This document shows positions 16,638 through 25,755 of a stretch of DNA of 64,000 nt, piece after piece. Below the pieces are notes generated by a model. That model did not search any database and was not told the origin of the DNA. It was given only the letters and a program-made list of their open reading frames with translations. The DNA is taken from the NCBI RefSeq assembly GCF_001316435.1, contig NZ_JXLL01000002.1:186001-250000 (forward strand). The letters run 5' to 3'. Numbering within the stretch: the first letter of the stretch is position 1; the number at the start of each line of letters is the position of its first letter. Source of the DNA: Caloranaerobacter sp. TR13. GTDB lineage: Bacteria > Bacillota > Clostridia > Tissierellales > Thermohalobacteraceae. Position numbers and translations under genes: made by a program.

Positions 16638-17618
16638 TAATATTATATTAAACAAATAACCTACTAATATTATAGAAATTCCTGTGATAGCCACAAAAAT
16701 AGCAATTAATTTAGTTTTTATAACTTTTTTTAATAGTATCATTTCTGGTAAAGATAATGCAACTACAGACATCATAAAGGATAGAGCTGTACCTACTCCA
16801 ACTCCTTTATTTATAAGTGCTTCAACGATAGGAATGGTACCAACAGCACTTGAATAAAGAGGTATTCCTAGAACTACGGCTACAAATACAGCAAATGGAT
16901 TATTAGGTCCTGCATATCTAACCAAATAGTTAGAAGGTGCATAGCCGTGTATAGCAGCTCCTATACCAATACCTATTAATATAAAAATCCAAACTCTTTT
17001 AACAATATCCTTTACAGCATTTAATGAGAAAATTATTCGTGATTTAAAATTCATTTCTTCAACTTCAGATTCACCCATATGAATTTGATAAACATATTCT
17101 TCTACTAAATGCTCTAAATGTAATTTTTCGATAATTATACCGGCCATTATACCTATAATCATACCTGCTACGGTATAAAGGATAGCTATTTTAATGCCAA
17201 AAGAGATAAATAAAAATCCTAGTGCTATTTCATTAACAATAGGTGAAGTTACTAAAAAAGTAAAAGTAACACCTAGTGGAATGCCCGATTCCACAAATCC
17301 GATAAAAATCGGAACCGTACTGCAACTTCAGAATGGAGATAATACCCCTAATACAGAAGCCACAATGTGTGCCCAAACACCATTAAATTTTGATAAAACT
17401 TTTTTTACTTTTTCTGGTGGGAAGAAACTTCTAATAAAAGATATAATAAATATCATGAAGCTTAATAAAATTATAATTTTCAAGCTATCATATATAAAAA
17501 AGTTTACTGCATCAGCAAAAGAATCACCAGCTCTTAAAGACATACTTAATTTGCTTAGTAGCCAGTTAGTGAAGTTTACCAAATAAGGTGTAATAATGTC
17601 TGCTATAAATTTTAGCAA
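16635..17618 (-). CDS. COG0701 (YraQ/ArsP-like) permease with in-frame UGA (Sec97)
   Basis: Read through one TGA at 17328-17330, the frame from TTG 17618 to TAG 16635 encodes 327 residues and about eight membrane helices. The family's signature is SPFCSCS, and here it reads SPF-U-SCSTVPIFIGFVESG, so the UGA (codon 97) stands exactly where the first conserved Cys belongs. The sequence on both sides of the UGA is intact permease. Relatives export organoarsenicals or other metal/thiol compounds. The TTG follows GGGAGG and directly abuts the ArsR stop. Without readthrough there would be a 96-residue stump and an orphan 219-residue half. Two hairpins follow the UGA, but neither matches the SECIS rule fully. 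Confidence 0.82.
17276..17313 (-). promoter_or_regulatory. hairpins downstream of the permease UGA (possible SECIS)
   Basis: First, TCCGAT/ATCGGA (17308-17313 with 17298-17303) around a UUUU loop, starting 15 nt after the UGA but lacking a loop G. Second, a perfect 7-bp GTGGAAT/ATTCCAC stem with loop CGGGC (17276-17294). The latter has G as second loop base, but 42 nt from the UGA, slightly beyond the usual range. Confidence 0.35.
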
Positions 17619-17942
17619 CTATATTCCTCCCTTCTTTAGGTGTTCCTGTGTTTCATTAAGTTGTCTTATTAATATTGCTCGGACTTTATTTATAATATCA
17701 AAGACTTCTGTATCTTTAACTTTATACATTATATTTGTACCTTCTCTTCTACTTATTAAAATACCCTGATCTTTTAAAATTCTTAGATGTTGTGAAACAT
17801 TTGATTGTTCTAAATCCAAAGCTTCAAAAATTTTACATACACATAATTCATCTTCTCTTAGAATTTCAAGTATTTTTAGTCTTGTAGGATGAGAGAGTGC
17901 CTTCAAATAAGAGGCTGTAAGCTTAAATACAATTTCATTCAT
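17619..17942 (-). CDS. ArsR/SmtB-family metalloregulator
   Basis: A 107-residue winged-helix repressor: LSHPTRLKILEILRE, the metal-site motif ELCVCKI at 32-38 (the ELCVC pair binds As(III)/Sb(III) or similar thiophilic metals in ArsR), and recognition helix QSNVSQHLRILKDQGI. It is the first gene of a minus-strand operon with the permease and the three thioredoxin-like proteins, and presumably represses it until a thiophilic ligand binds Cys34/Cys36. Its promoter and a candidate operator lie just upstream. Confidence 0.92.
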   Translation of the reverse strand: MNEIVFKLTASYLKALSHPTRLKILEILREDELCVCKIFEALDLEQSNVSQHLRILKDQGILISRREGTNIMYKVKDTEVFDIINKVRAILIRQLNETQEHLKKGGI

Positions 17943-17977
17943 ATTGTCACTACCTTTCTTGAAACTTTTAACAAATT

Positions 17978-18006
17978 ATAATATTATAAAATTCTAATAT
18001 ACTCAA
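17978..18006 (-). promoter_or_regulatory. promoter and candidate ArsR operator
   Basis: On the minus strand: TTGAGT (18001-18006), a 17-base spacer, TATTAT (17978-17983). An inverted repeat, ATATTA-N8-TAATAT (17981-18000), fills the spacer, where ArsR-type operators are often found. Confidence 0.5.
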
Positions 18007-18113
18007 TTAAATTATATATTTTTGTTAGTTAAAATGCAATAGTTATTATTGTTTAATAGAATATTAATAATACTTCATGGTTAATATATAGAAAAAAGTG
18101 AGAGGGAGAGACT

Positions 18114-18518
18114 ATGGATATTATAATTGTAACAGCTGGTATAATAATAAAAGGAGAAGAAATACTTATAGCTCAAAGGAGGGATTTAGGTAAAGAGAAA
18201 TTCAAATGGGAGTTTCCTGGTGGTAAATTAGAAAATGATGAAATGCCACAAGAGGGGCTTAAAAGGGAGATAAAAGAAGAATTAGATATAACTATTGAAG
18301 TTGATGATATTTTTGAGGTTGTTTATCATAAAGATGATGAGAAAAAAATTTTACTACTATGCTATTTAGCAAGATATATTACAGGCACACCAAAAACATT
18401 AGAATGTAATAATTTCAGATGGGTTAAAATGAAAAATTTAAAGAAATATGACTTCTCGGAAGCTGATAAAAAAGTATTAGAAAAATTATTACTAAAGGGC
18501 TTACCTATTCAAAGGTAA
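18114..18518 (+). CDS. Nudix hydrolase (MutT-like)
   Basis: A 134-residue Nudix enzyme with a complete box at 37-59 (G37, E43, R51-E52, E55-E56; the usual later Gly is Asp). It resembles MutT-type proteins that hydrolyse 8-oxo-dGTP or related nucleotides and so clean the precursor pool. GAGAGGGAGAG lies before the ATG. It is divergent from the arsR operon. The DNA repair pair downstream fits a housekeeping theme but is separated by a terminator. Confidence 0.88.
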   Translation: MDIIIVTAGIIIKGEEILIAQRRDLGKEKFKWEFPGGKLENDEMPQEGLKREIKEELDITIEVDDIFEVVYHKDDEKKILLLCYLARYITGTPKTLECNNFRWVKMKNLKKYDFSEADKKVLEKLLLKGLPIQR

Positions 18519-18527
18519 GTTTTTTTC
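18500..18527 (+). terminator. terminator overlapping the Nudix stop
   Basis: CTTACCT (18500-18506) pairs with AGGTAAG (18513-18519), followed by seven T. Confidence 0.75.
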
Positions 18528-18592
18528 ATTGATTAAAGCAGGAAAAGAGGTACCTTTTGGCGAATATACGTTCTATTATGGAGGTGGATTTT

Positions 18593-19696
18593 TTGAAAAT
18601 AAGATGCATACACACAGGTGATCTACATATAGGAATGGAATTTAAAAATGCTAGTTTTGATAAAGAATATGCACAGAAGCGAAGAATGGAAATATGGGAA
18701 ACATTTAATAAGATAATAGATAGAGCGAAAGAAACTGAAACAGATATATTACTAATTGCTGGGGACTTGTTTGAAGAAGATTACTGCAGTCTAGGAGACA
18801 TTAAGAGAATAAATTTAAGATTTAAAGACATTAAGAATACTAAAGTTGTAATTTCATCAGGAAACCACGATATTTTAGGGAAAAGGTCATTATATAAATT
18901 GATTGAATGGTCAGATAATGTATATATTTTTGATACAGGAAAAATTAATAAAATTGAATTTAGAGATCTAAATACAGTAGTATGGGGGCTAAGTTGGGAT
19001 GAAAAAGAGATAAGAGAAAACATATTGAAAGATTTTAGTGTTGATAATAGAGAGCTAATAAATATTTTGCTAGTTCATGGCGATGTTTTTAATAAAAACT
19101 CTGAATACTTACCTTTGGATAAAGAATCTTTAATAAAGTCAAGATTTGATTATATAGCATTAGGACATATACACAAGCCACAGATTATAGATAATAAGAT
19201 TTATTATTGCGGAAGTCCAGAGCCTTTAGATTTTGGTGAAACCGGAGAACATGGAATAATTGAGGGGTTTATTTCAAAAGAAAATGTAGATATGAAGTTT
19301 ATTCCATTTAGTAAAAGAAGTTTTAAAATAAAAACTTTAGAGATTAAAGAGACTATGGGCTTGACTGAAATAATGGATAAGATAATAGATGTAGATGATA
19401 AAGAGAGTAGAAAAAAGAATATGTATAGAGTAATATTAAAAGGTGTAAGAGATAGACATATTAATATTGATTTATATGAAATAAAGGAGAACCTAAAAAA
19501 TGAATTCTTTTATTTGGAAATGATAGATAAAACAAATCCAGATTATGATATTGATAGAATATACAAAGAAAATAAGGATAATATTATTGGTTATTTTATT
19601 GAAAGTATGAAAAGAGAAGGATTAGAAAATAAAGTAGTTAAAGAGGCACTATATGTAGGACTTGAAGCATTACTTGATGAGAAGGTGAAGATTTAA
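18593..19696 (+). CDS. SbcD/YhaO-like DNA exonuclease subunit (metallophosphoesterase)
   Basis: Encodes 367 residues from TTG 18593, chosen because GGAGGTG sits seven bases before it. Metal-binding motifs run in order: TGDLHIG (Asp10, His12), AGDLFEE, SSGNHDILG, LLVHGD and LGHIHKP. These are the nuclease motifs of Mre11/SbcD. The closest architecture is YhaO of Bacillus. Its stop overlaps the start of the SMC-like ATPase gene by one base, so the two form a complex that probably processes DNA ends or hairpins. Confidence 0.88.
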   Translation: MKIRCIHTGDLHIGMEFKNASFDKEYAQKRRMEIWETFNKIIDRAKETETDILLIAGDLFEEDYCSLGDIKRINLRFKDIKNTKVVISSGNHDILGKRSLYKLIEWSDNVYIFDTGKINKIEFRDLNTVVWGLSWDEKEIRENILKDFSVDNRELINILLVHGDVFNKNSEYLPLDKESLIKSRFDYIALGHIHKPQIIDNKIYYCGSPEPLDFGETGEHGIIEGFISKENVDMKFIPFSKRSFKIKTLEIKETMGLTEIMDKIIDVDDKESRKKNMYRVILKGVRDRHINIDLYEIKENLKNEFFYLEMIDKTNPDYDIDRIYKENKDNIIGYFIESMKREGLENKVVKEALYVGLEALLDEKVKI

Positions 19697-22443
19697 TGAT
19701 TATTCGTGAGCTTATACTAAATTCATTTGGAAAGTTTAAAAATAAAAGTATAAATTTTACTGAAGGTATAAATATAGTATTTGGTAAAAATGAATCTGGT
19801 AAGACAACTATTCATAAATTTATTGAAGGTATGTTTTATGGTTTCTTTAAGCCATATACAAAGAGAAAAAATTATACAGAAGACTATAATAAGTATTTCC
19901 CTTGGAATGATAGTGAGTTTTATGGAATTTTGAAATATTCATGTGATGGAGTGCTTTATCGAGTAGAAAGGAATTTTTTAAAAGGCAAAGAAGAGGTAAA
20001 AATCTTTGATGACGAAACAGGCGAGGACTTGACTTATCTATTTGAGTATGATAATGCAAAAAGGCTCCATATTCCTGCATCATTACATATTGGACTAAAC
20101 AATGTTGTCTACAACAATACTATAAGTATTAAACAAATGCAGAATAAAACAGACAAGCATTTAGCTAAAGAAATAAAGGATTCTCTTATAAATCTAGGTG
20201 GAAGTCTTGATGAAGATATTTCAGTAAAAAAAGTAATTGATAAATTAGATAAAAAAATAAATGATATAGGAACTAAAGCAAGAGTAAAAACATCACCTTA
20301 TGGTAAGCTTATAGAAGAATTAGATAGATTATATAAAGAAAGAAGAAAAGCAGCAAATGTTTTAGAAGAAATAAGAGAGTATCAAATTCAGTTAAATTCC
20401 ATTAAAGAAGAGATTGAAAAACTTATATCAAATAAAGAAGAGCTTGAAAATGATATTGAAAAAGTAAAAACATATAAAGCAAGAGAAAGATACAATGATG
20501 CAGTTAAGCTAATTGAACAAATAAATAGGTTAAATGAAGAAATAAAAAGATTAAAAGATTACAGTATAATAAATCCTGATGATTTTACGGAAGCAGTTAA
20601 GCTAAAAAATAGTATAGAGGAAATAAATATTAGTTTAAATAAATTAGATAATAAAAAGAAAAAGCTAATAGAAGTTATCAATGATATAAGCGATAAAAGT
20701 GATAAATTTAGTAATTTTGAATCAGTAAAAGACATAGATGAAATTGATAATATTTTAAGTGATTTTTTCGTTTTACAAGGCAAGCGTGAAAAATTAATAG
20801 AGATTAATAATAAAATATTAGATGTCTCAAATATGAAAGAAACAGTAGAAGCTACTAATATCGATGAAATGGAAGAAGATTTGTATAGAGTTGAGGAATT
20901 AGAAGATGAAAAAAACAGTATTAAATACAATAGTGAATATAGCAAACTTGGATTTCTTAGATTAAGATTAGAGGAAAAAGAAAAGCAATTAAATAAATTA
21001 AAAACTTACAAAGTTTTTTCGATAATAGGTATTTTACTATCTTTACCTTTAGGTTTTTATATAAAACCGATATTTTTTATAGCATTGTTAATACCTTTAA
21101 TGTTCCTTATATTTACGTTAATTAAACATAAAGAGCTAAACAGTTATTTAAATAGTATTAAAGCTAATATAGTTGATATAGAAAAGAGGGAGCAAGAGAG
21201 AGAATACGGCATTAATATAATTGATAAGGAAATAAAAGATATATTAAATAAATATAACTTAAGCAATAAATTTGATTTAAAGAAGTTAATATCAAATAGT
21301 ACAAAGGGAGCAGTATCAATTAAGGACAAAGAAAATTTACTTAAAGAACTTAAGTCACAAAAGTTAATTTTAGAATCAGAAATTGATAAATTGAGAAGCA
21401 CTATAGAAAGATACCTTGCTCAAATTGGTTTTGCTTATGAAATAAATCTTGATAATATCAAAAAGTTGAAAAAAGAGTTTCTAGATTATCTTGAATATAA
21501 GAAACATTCTCTTTTAGTAAATGAGGATATAAAAATAGTGAATAAGGAGATAAATGAATTAAAAAATAGAATTAAAGAATTTAGCTTACAGTTAAATGAA
21601 AAATTTGAAAAAAATAAAGTTAAAGATATAGAAGAATTTAAGGTTGCATTAGAAAAGAAAGCGGAATTTGAAAAAATTACGCAGGAATTAGAAAGTAAAA
21701 AGAGTCTATTAAATAGCGTTTTAGGAGATAATAACTTGCAATATTTAAAGAAAAAGGCAGAACTTGATTTAAATTTTGATATTTCAAAAATAGAAAATAA
21801 AGATATTAAAAAGTTAGAGGGAGATGTAAAAATAATTACACAACAAATAGCAGCTAAAAAGGAACAAGTTGCTAGATTAGAAGAAAAAATAAAAGGATTA
21901 ACATTGTCAGTAAGACCAATGGTCGATATAGATGAAGAGATAGATAGAAAAACGAAGCTTAAAAAACATTATGAAGAAAAACTTGAAGCTTTAGAGCTGG
22001 CTAGAAATACTATAGAAAGGATATCTAGGGAAATACATAAAGATTTTGCACCTAAATTAAATAAAAAAGTAGGAGAAATAATATCAAATGTAACTCAAGG
22101 CAGATATAGAGATGTTAAAGTAACTGAAGAACTTAATATAATAGTAGTTGACCCAATAAGTAAAAGATTAGTCGATATTGAAAACTTAAGTGGGGGAACT
22201 ATAGATCAGTTATTTTTTGCTACAAGGTTTGGTATAATAGACATTATTAAAGGAGATAAAAGATTACCTTTAATATTAGATGATTGTTTTATACAATATG
22301 ATAATGACAGGCTTAAAAATATTTTGAAATTTTTAGCTAAAGAGAGTTTAAACAGACAGATTATATTATTTACTTGTCATACAAGAGAAAAAGATATTTT
22401 TGATGAATTAAAAGCTAACTATAATTATATTGATATTAATTAA
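19696..22443 (+). CDS. SbcC/YhaN-like AAA ATPase with long coiled coil
   Basis: A 915-residue SMC/Rad50-type protein: Walker A GKNESGKT at 30-37, then long Lys/Glu/Leu-rich coiled coils (about 200-400 and 490-740). The C-terminal head carries LSGGTIDQLFFATR and Walker B LPLILDDCF. Instead of a zinc hook, the middle has a hydrophobic pair (about 438-475, VFSIIGILLSLPLGF onward), as in YhaN, so the protein may touch the membrane. Partner of the preceding nuclease. Confidence 0.87.
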   Translation: MIIRELILNSFGKFKNKSINFTEGINIVFGKNESGKTTIHKFIEGMFYGFFKPYTKRKNYTEDYNKYFPWNDSEFYGILKYSCDGVLYRVERNFLKGKEEVKIFDDETGEDLTYLFEYDNAKRLHIPASLHIGLNNVVYNNTISIKQMQNKTDKHLAKEIKDSLINLGGSLDEDISVKKVIDKLDKKINDIGTKARVKTSPYGKLIEELDRLYKERRKAANVLEEIREYQIQLNSIKEEIEKLISNKEELENDIEKVKTYKARERYNDAVKLIEQINRLNEEIKRLKDYSIINPDDFTEAVKLKNSIEEINISLNKLDNKKKKLIEVINDISDKSDKFSNFESVKDIDEIDNILSDFFVLQGKREKLIEINNKILDVSNMKETVEATNIDEMEEDLYRVEELEDEKNSIKYNSEYSKLGFLRLRLEEKEKQLNKLKTYKVFSIIGILLSLPLGFYIKPIFFIALLIPLMFLIFTLIKHKELNSYLNSIKANIVDIEKREQEREYGINIIDKEIKDILNKYNLSNKFDLKKLISNSTKGAVSIKDKENLLKELKSQKLILESEIDKLRSTIERYLAQIGFAYEINLDNIKKLKKEFLDYLEYKKHSLLVNEDIKIVNKEINELKNRIKEFSLQLNEKFEKNKVKDIEEFKVALEKKAEFEKITQELESKKSLLNSVLGDNNLQYLKKKAELDLNFDISKIENKDIKKLEGDVKIITQQIAAKKEQVARLEEKIKGLTLSVRPMVDIDEEIDRKTKLKKHYEEKLEALELARNTIERISREIHKDFAPKLNKKVGEIISNVTQGRYRDVKVTEELNIIVVDPISKRLVDIENLSGGTIDQLFFATRFGIIDIIKGDKRLPLILDDCFIQYDNDRLKNILKFLAKESLNRQIILFTCHTREKDIFDELKANYNYIDIN

Positions 22444-22545
22444 TGTTAAGCATTTAAAGTACAACTTTAACCTTTATAAAACTGAGAAATTCAACGCTTA
22501 TAACTTAAAGTTAAAGTTTAATATTAACTAGTTGAGGTGAATATC

Positions 22546-23232
22546 GTGAGTATATATGGAATATCAGATTTGCATTTAGACTTTTCTGGCGAAAAACCAA
22601 TGGACATTTTTGGAGATAATTGGATAGATCATGAAGTGAAAATATTTCAAAACTGGAAGCAAATTGTTAATGAAGAGGATTTGGTATTAGTACCTGGCGA
22701 TGTTAGTTGGGCTATGAAGCTTGATGATGCATATACAGATTTATTAAAAATTGATCAATTGCCTGGTATTAAAGTTATAACTAAGGGAAATCATGACTAT
22801 TGGTGGGGTACAAAATCTAAATTGAAAGCACTAAAGTTTAACACAATTCATTTTTTGCAAAATGATTATTTTTTATATAAAAATATAGCAATCTGTGGGA
22901 CTAGAGGATGGATTAGTAAAGATAATGATGAGTTTGGAGAAAAAGATGAAAAGATATTTAACAGGGAGTTAAATCGACTTAAGCTTTCATTAGAATCTAT
23001 TAAAGAAGATGTAAAAGAGATTATTGTAATGCTTCACTATCCACCTTTTAATATTGATGGAAGTCCTAATGAATTTGTTGAAATAATGAGTAAGTATAAT
23101 GTATCTACTTGTGTGTATGGACATCTACATGGAGAAGGGCATAAGTTTTCCGTTGAGGGTGAGATAGATAGTATAAAATTTCATTGCATCTCCTGTGATT
23201 TTATAGATTTTAGGCCAAAGAGATTATTGTAG
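22546..23232 (+). CDS. metallophosphoesterase
   Basis: Encodes 228 residues from GTG 22546, preceded by GAGGTGA. Calcineurin-like phosphoesterase motifs are visible: ISDLHLD (Asp8, His10), VPGDVSW, TKGNHDYWW, VMLHYPP and VYGHLHGEGH. Substrate cannot be inferred. It is a separate family from the SbcD-like protein upstream. A 9-bp inverted repeat (AACTTTAAC at 22463 with GTTAAAGTT at 22510) lies in the 100-base gap before it. Confidence 0.85.
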   Translation: MSIYGISDLHLDFSGEKPMDIFGDNWIDHEVKIFQNWKQIVNEEDLVLVPGDVSWAMKLDDAYTDLLKIDQLPGIKVITKGNHDYWWGTKSKLKALKFNTIHFLQNDYFLYKNIAICGTRGWISKDNDEFGEKDEKIFNRELNRLKLSLESIKEDVKEIIVMLHYPPFNIDGSPNEFVEIMSKYNVSTCVYGHLHGEGHKFSVEGEIDSIKFHCISCDFIDFRPKRLL

Positions 23233-23250
23233 CTTTTGAGGGGGACAAGT

Positions 23251-24123
23251 ATGTTTTTATCTTATATAGCTTTGCTTGGGAGAGTTTTACTATTATCACT
23301 TGAGAGAATAGTTGTAAGGTTATTAGGTAATAACCAAAAAAATATTTATTCAAATGTAAGTGCAACATTTTTATTTTTTTTCATAGGTGCTTTGAGCTTA
23401 TTACCTTTTAGTTTTTTTATAAATATAAACGATTTTGATTTTCTAATACCTTGCTATATAAGCAGTATACTTTATACAATAGGTGCTGTAGCTTATGTTA
23501 CCTCATTATCTGTTGGAGAAGTATCTTTAGTTACACCAATTAATAGTCTAAATTCTTTATTTTTAATGATATTATCTTTTGTTTTTTTAAATGAGCAAAT
23601 TACAATCGAAAAATTTGTAGGTATAGTTATTATAGTAACTGGACTTTCAATTTTAAAAAAGGAAGGAAATCCATTAAAATCGTTAAAGTATATAATTAAC
23701 AATACAGCATGTAGGTTAATGTTTTTATATGTTTTTTTACAGTCAATGGGTAGAATATTAGACAAATATTTTTATGTTACAGTACATCCAGTTACTTATG
23801 CAACTGTATTGTACTTTTTTATATCTATAAATCTTCTTGTTTTTCTGTTAATTACAAAGAAAACAAAATATATAAAAGATGTGTTTAATGCTAAGAGAGG
23901 TATATCAATAATCAGTGGATGTATTAATGGTTTTTCTTATTTGTTTTTGTTAGTTGCTTTAAAGAATATAGAACTTAGTATAGCAGAGCCTATAACTCAA
24001 GTTTCTATGATTTTAACATTAATATTTACGTATATATTTTTTAAAGAAAATATTAAGGAGAAAATACCTGGTTCTATATTAATACTTATTGGTGGTTGGA
24101 TTCTTTTAAGCAATATGAGTTAG
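23251..24123 (+). CDS. DMT-superfamily (EamA) transporter
   Basis: A 290-residue integral membrane protein with about ten helices in two EamA repeats. The second half contains the typical EPITQVSMILTLIFTYIFFKENIKEK stretch, and the first ends with FLNEQITIEKFVGIVIIVTGLSIL. It is probably an exporter or importer of small metabolites. Start at ATG 23251, which follows GAGGGGG. Starts 18 bases after the phosphoesterase gene. Confidence 0.85.
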   Translation: MFLSYIALLGRVLLLSLERIVVRLLGNNQKNIYSNVSATFLFFFIGALSLLPFSFFININDFDFLIPCYISSILYTIGAVAYVTSLSVGEVSLVTPINSLNSLFLMILSFVFLNEQITIEKFVGIVIIVTGLSILKKEGNPLKSLKYIINNTACRLMFLYVFLQSMGRILDKYFYVTVHPVTYATVLYFFISINLLVFLLITKKTKYIKDVFNAKRGISIISGCINGFSYLFLLVALKNIELSIAEPITQVSMILTLIFTYIFFKENIKEKIPGSILILIGGWILLSNMS

Positions 24124-24166
24124 CATATGCTTATTTAGAATATAAAGTTTGAAAGGGTTGATTGAT

Positions 24167-24718
24167 ATGGCTAAAGAATTGGAAGTAAAGGTACTCGATA
24201 TAGATAAAGATGAAATTGAAGAAAGGTTAAAAGAAATAGGAGCAGAACTTATAAGTAGAGAATATCAAATTAATACAATTTTTGATACGGAAGATAGAGT
24301 TATAAAGAATAAGCAAAATGGATATCTTAGAATCAGAGAAAAAAGAGATTTAGACAAAGGTTTGGTTAGCTATATATTTACGTTAAAGAGAAATATTTCA
24401 AAAGATGGTGTTAGAGAAAATCTAGAAATAGAAACTAAAGTCGAAAAAAAAGAAGCACTTACAAAGATATTAGAGTCATTAAATTTAAAAATTGTACATG
24501 AGGGAACTAAGGAAAGAATTAAATATAAGTATGAGGATATTATTTTTGATATAGATACTTGGGATAAAGAAACATATCCATATACATATCTTGAGATAGA
24601 AGTTAAGCAAAAAGAAGATTTACAAAGAGCAATTAAACTACTTAACTTAGATGAAAATAAAGTTACAATAAAATCTTTAGCTGAGCTTAGAATGGAATTA
24701 GGGCTAAGCGATTTATAA
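24167..24718 (+). CDS. CYTH-domain protein (class IV adenylate cyclase/triphosphatase-like)
   Basis: A 183-residue protein beginning MAKELEVKVLDID, which carries the ExExK metal/phosphate signature of the CYTH superfamily. Later it has YLRIREKR, YIFTLKRN, ENLEIETKV and YLEIEVKQ, charged strands lining the triphosphate tunnel. Members hydrolyse triphosphates or make cAMP; which applies here is unknown. ATG 24167 was chosen over an upstream TTG because AAAGGGTTG precedes it. Confidence 0.85.
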   Translation: MAKELEVKVLDIDKDEIEERLKEIGAELISREYQINTIFDTEDRVIKNKQNGYLRIREKRDLDKGLVSYIFTLKRNISKDGVRENLEIETKVEKKEALTKILESLNLKIVHEGTKERIKYKYEDIIFDIDTWDKETYPYTYLEIEVKQKEDLQRAIKLLNLDENKVTIKSLAELRMELGLSDL

Positions 24719-24817
24719 GTGGCAAAGGGACGTTTTGATTGCCACTACCAACTAAAATAGAGAATATTAGTTTGATGAATAAAAATTGAAAGGTGGCTAA
24801 CGCTACCTTCTTTTTTT
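24718..24817 (+). terminator. two hairpins, the second an intrinsic terminator
   Basis: AGTGGCA/TGCCACT (24718-24746) has no T run. AAGGTGGC/GCTACCTT (24790-24809) with a TAAC loop is followed by a T-rich run and is the likely terminator. Confidence 0.7.
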
Positions 24818-24954
24818 GCAATTTAAAAAAAGTTGTTAAATTTCAAACAAAAATAGATATATTTGGAGGAATTTACTATTAAATGTAGAATATAAAAATA
24901 CTATATGCATATAAAGGGAAGGATTGAAAAATTTGATTCTTAAAAGGTGATTTT

Positions 24955-25653
24955 ATGAAAAAAAGTTATATTGTAATGGTAATTTTAATATTTATAATTA
25001 TTTCTTCAATAGCATTTACTTTTAATAAAGATAAAAAAGATATTATAAAAATTGATGAACTAAGCTTTGAAAGCTTTGATTTAGGAAAGGTGTTAGCTTC
25101 AGTTGAAGGTAATGATGTTGATAAATCTAAGTATTGGATTGGAAACTTTACTATGCTTTTATCAAAGGATAAAACTATTAGAAGCATGAATATTACTGTA
25201 TTTAAAAAAACAGTTTTTGGAGACAGAAAACTTATTATGCATTTAAATGAAAGAGAACAGAAATTGATTGTATGGGATAAGTTAATAAGAGGTGCAGAAA
25301 AAAATAAAGTGAGAAAAAGTAATTATTTTACTTTAGATGAGTTTGTACAATTAATATCTGTAATAAAAAAGCCAATCATAAATGATTTACAGAATAAAGA
25401 TAGTTCATATTTACATGTGATACCAAGGTCATTTCTTGATATTGATAAAACTCAAAATGGTTATTTAGTAGATATAGTTGATAAAAAAATTATAGATGTG
25501 AAAGAAATGGTTGATGGTAAAAAGATAAAAGTAATAAAATCGAATAATGAAATAAAAGGGTATAGAATAAATGGTTTAAAAACAATTAGCGTATTTAGTT
25601 TGCCAGATGGGCACAAGATTTATTGTTTGGATGAAGTTGAAGGGGGATTTTAA
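24955..25653 (+). CDS. membrane-anchored protein of unknown function
   Basis: A 232-residue protein with an N-terminal signal anchor (KKSYIVMVILIFIIISSIAF) and a mostly beta-predicted, Lys-rich extracytoplasmic domain. No family recognised. AAAAGGTGA precedes the ATG. Its stop is directly followed by the ATG of a 33-residue membrane peptide, so they are co-translated and may belong with the ABC transporter that follows. Confidence 0.7.
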   Translation: MKKSYIVMVILIFIIISSIAFTFNKDKKDIIKIDELSFESFDLGKVLASVEGNDVDKSKYWIGNFTMLLSKDKTIRSMNITVFKKTVFGDRKLIMHLNEREQKLIVWDKLIRGAEKNKVRKSNYFTLDEFVQLISVIKKPIINDLQNKDSSYLHVIPRSFLDIDKTQNGYLVDIVDKKIIDVKEMVDGKKIKVIKSNNEIKGYRINGLKTISVFSLPDGHKIYCLDEVEGGF

Positions 25654-25755
25654 ATGTTAATTATTTTATTTTTAATTATTTTAATCTCTTTCTTACTTAA
25701 CATAGCTATTCTTTCAAGAGTTAATTTATTTGACAAAATATGGAAAAGAGCTTAA
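25654..25755 (+). CDS. 33-residue single-helix membrane peptide
   Basis: MLIILFLIILISFLLNIAIL followed by SRVNLFDKIWKRA: one hydrophobic helix and a positively charged tail. AGGGGG lies ten bases before the ATG, which immediately follows the stop of the upstream gene. Its last 16 bases overlap the next reading frame. No homologue known to me; support is context, binding site and the clean membrane-helix pattern. Confidence 0.5.
   Translation: MLIILFLIILISFLLNIAILSRVNLFDKIWKRA

Noticed and set aside
16635-17294. Permease read as two separate genes or a pseudogene split by a stop
   Set aside because: Both halves are intact, the UGA is at a conserved Cys, and two neighbouring genes in the same operon have UGA next to an active-site Cys. 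Recoding explains all three at once.
17194-17586. Long plus-strand frame opposite the permease
   Set aside because: It is the antisense shadow of the permease frame, with no binding site and no recognisable product.
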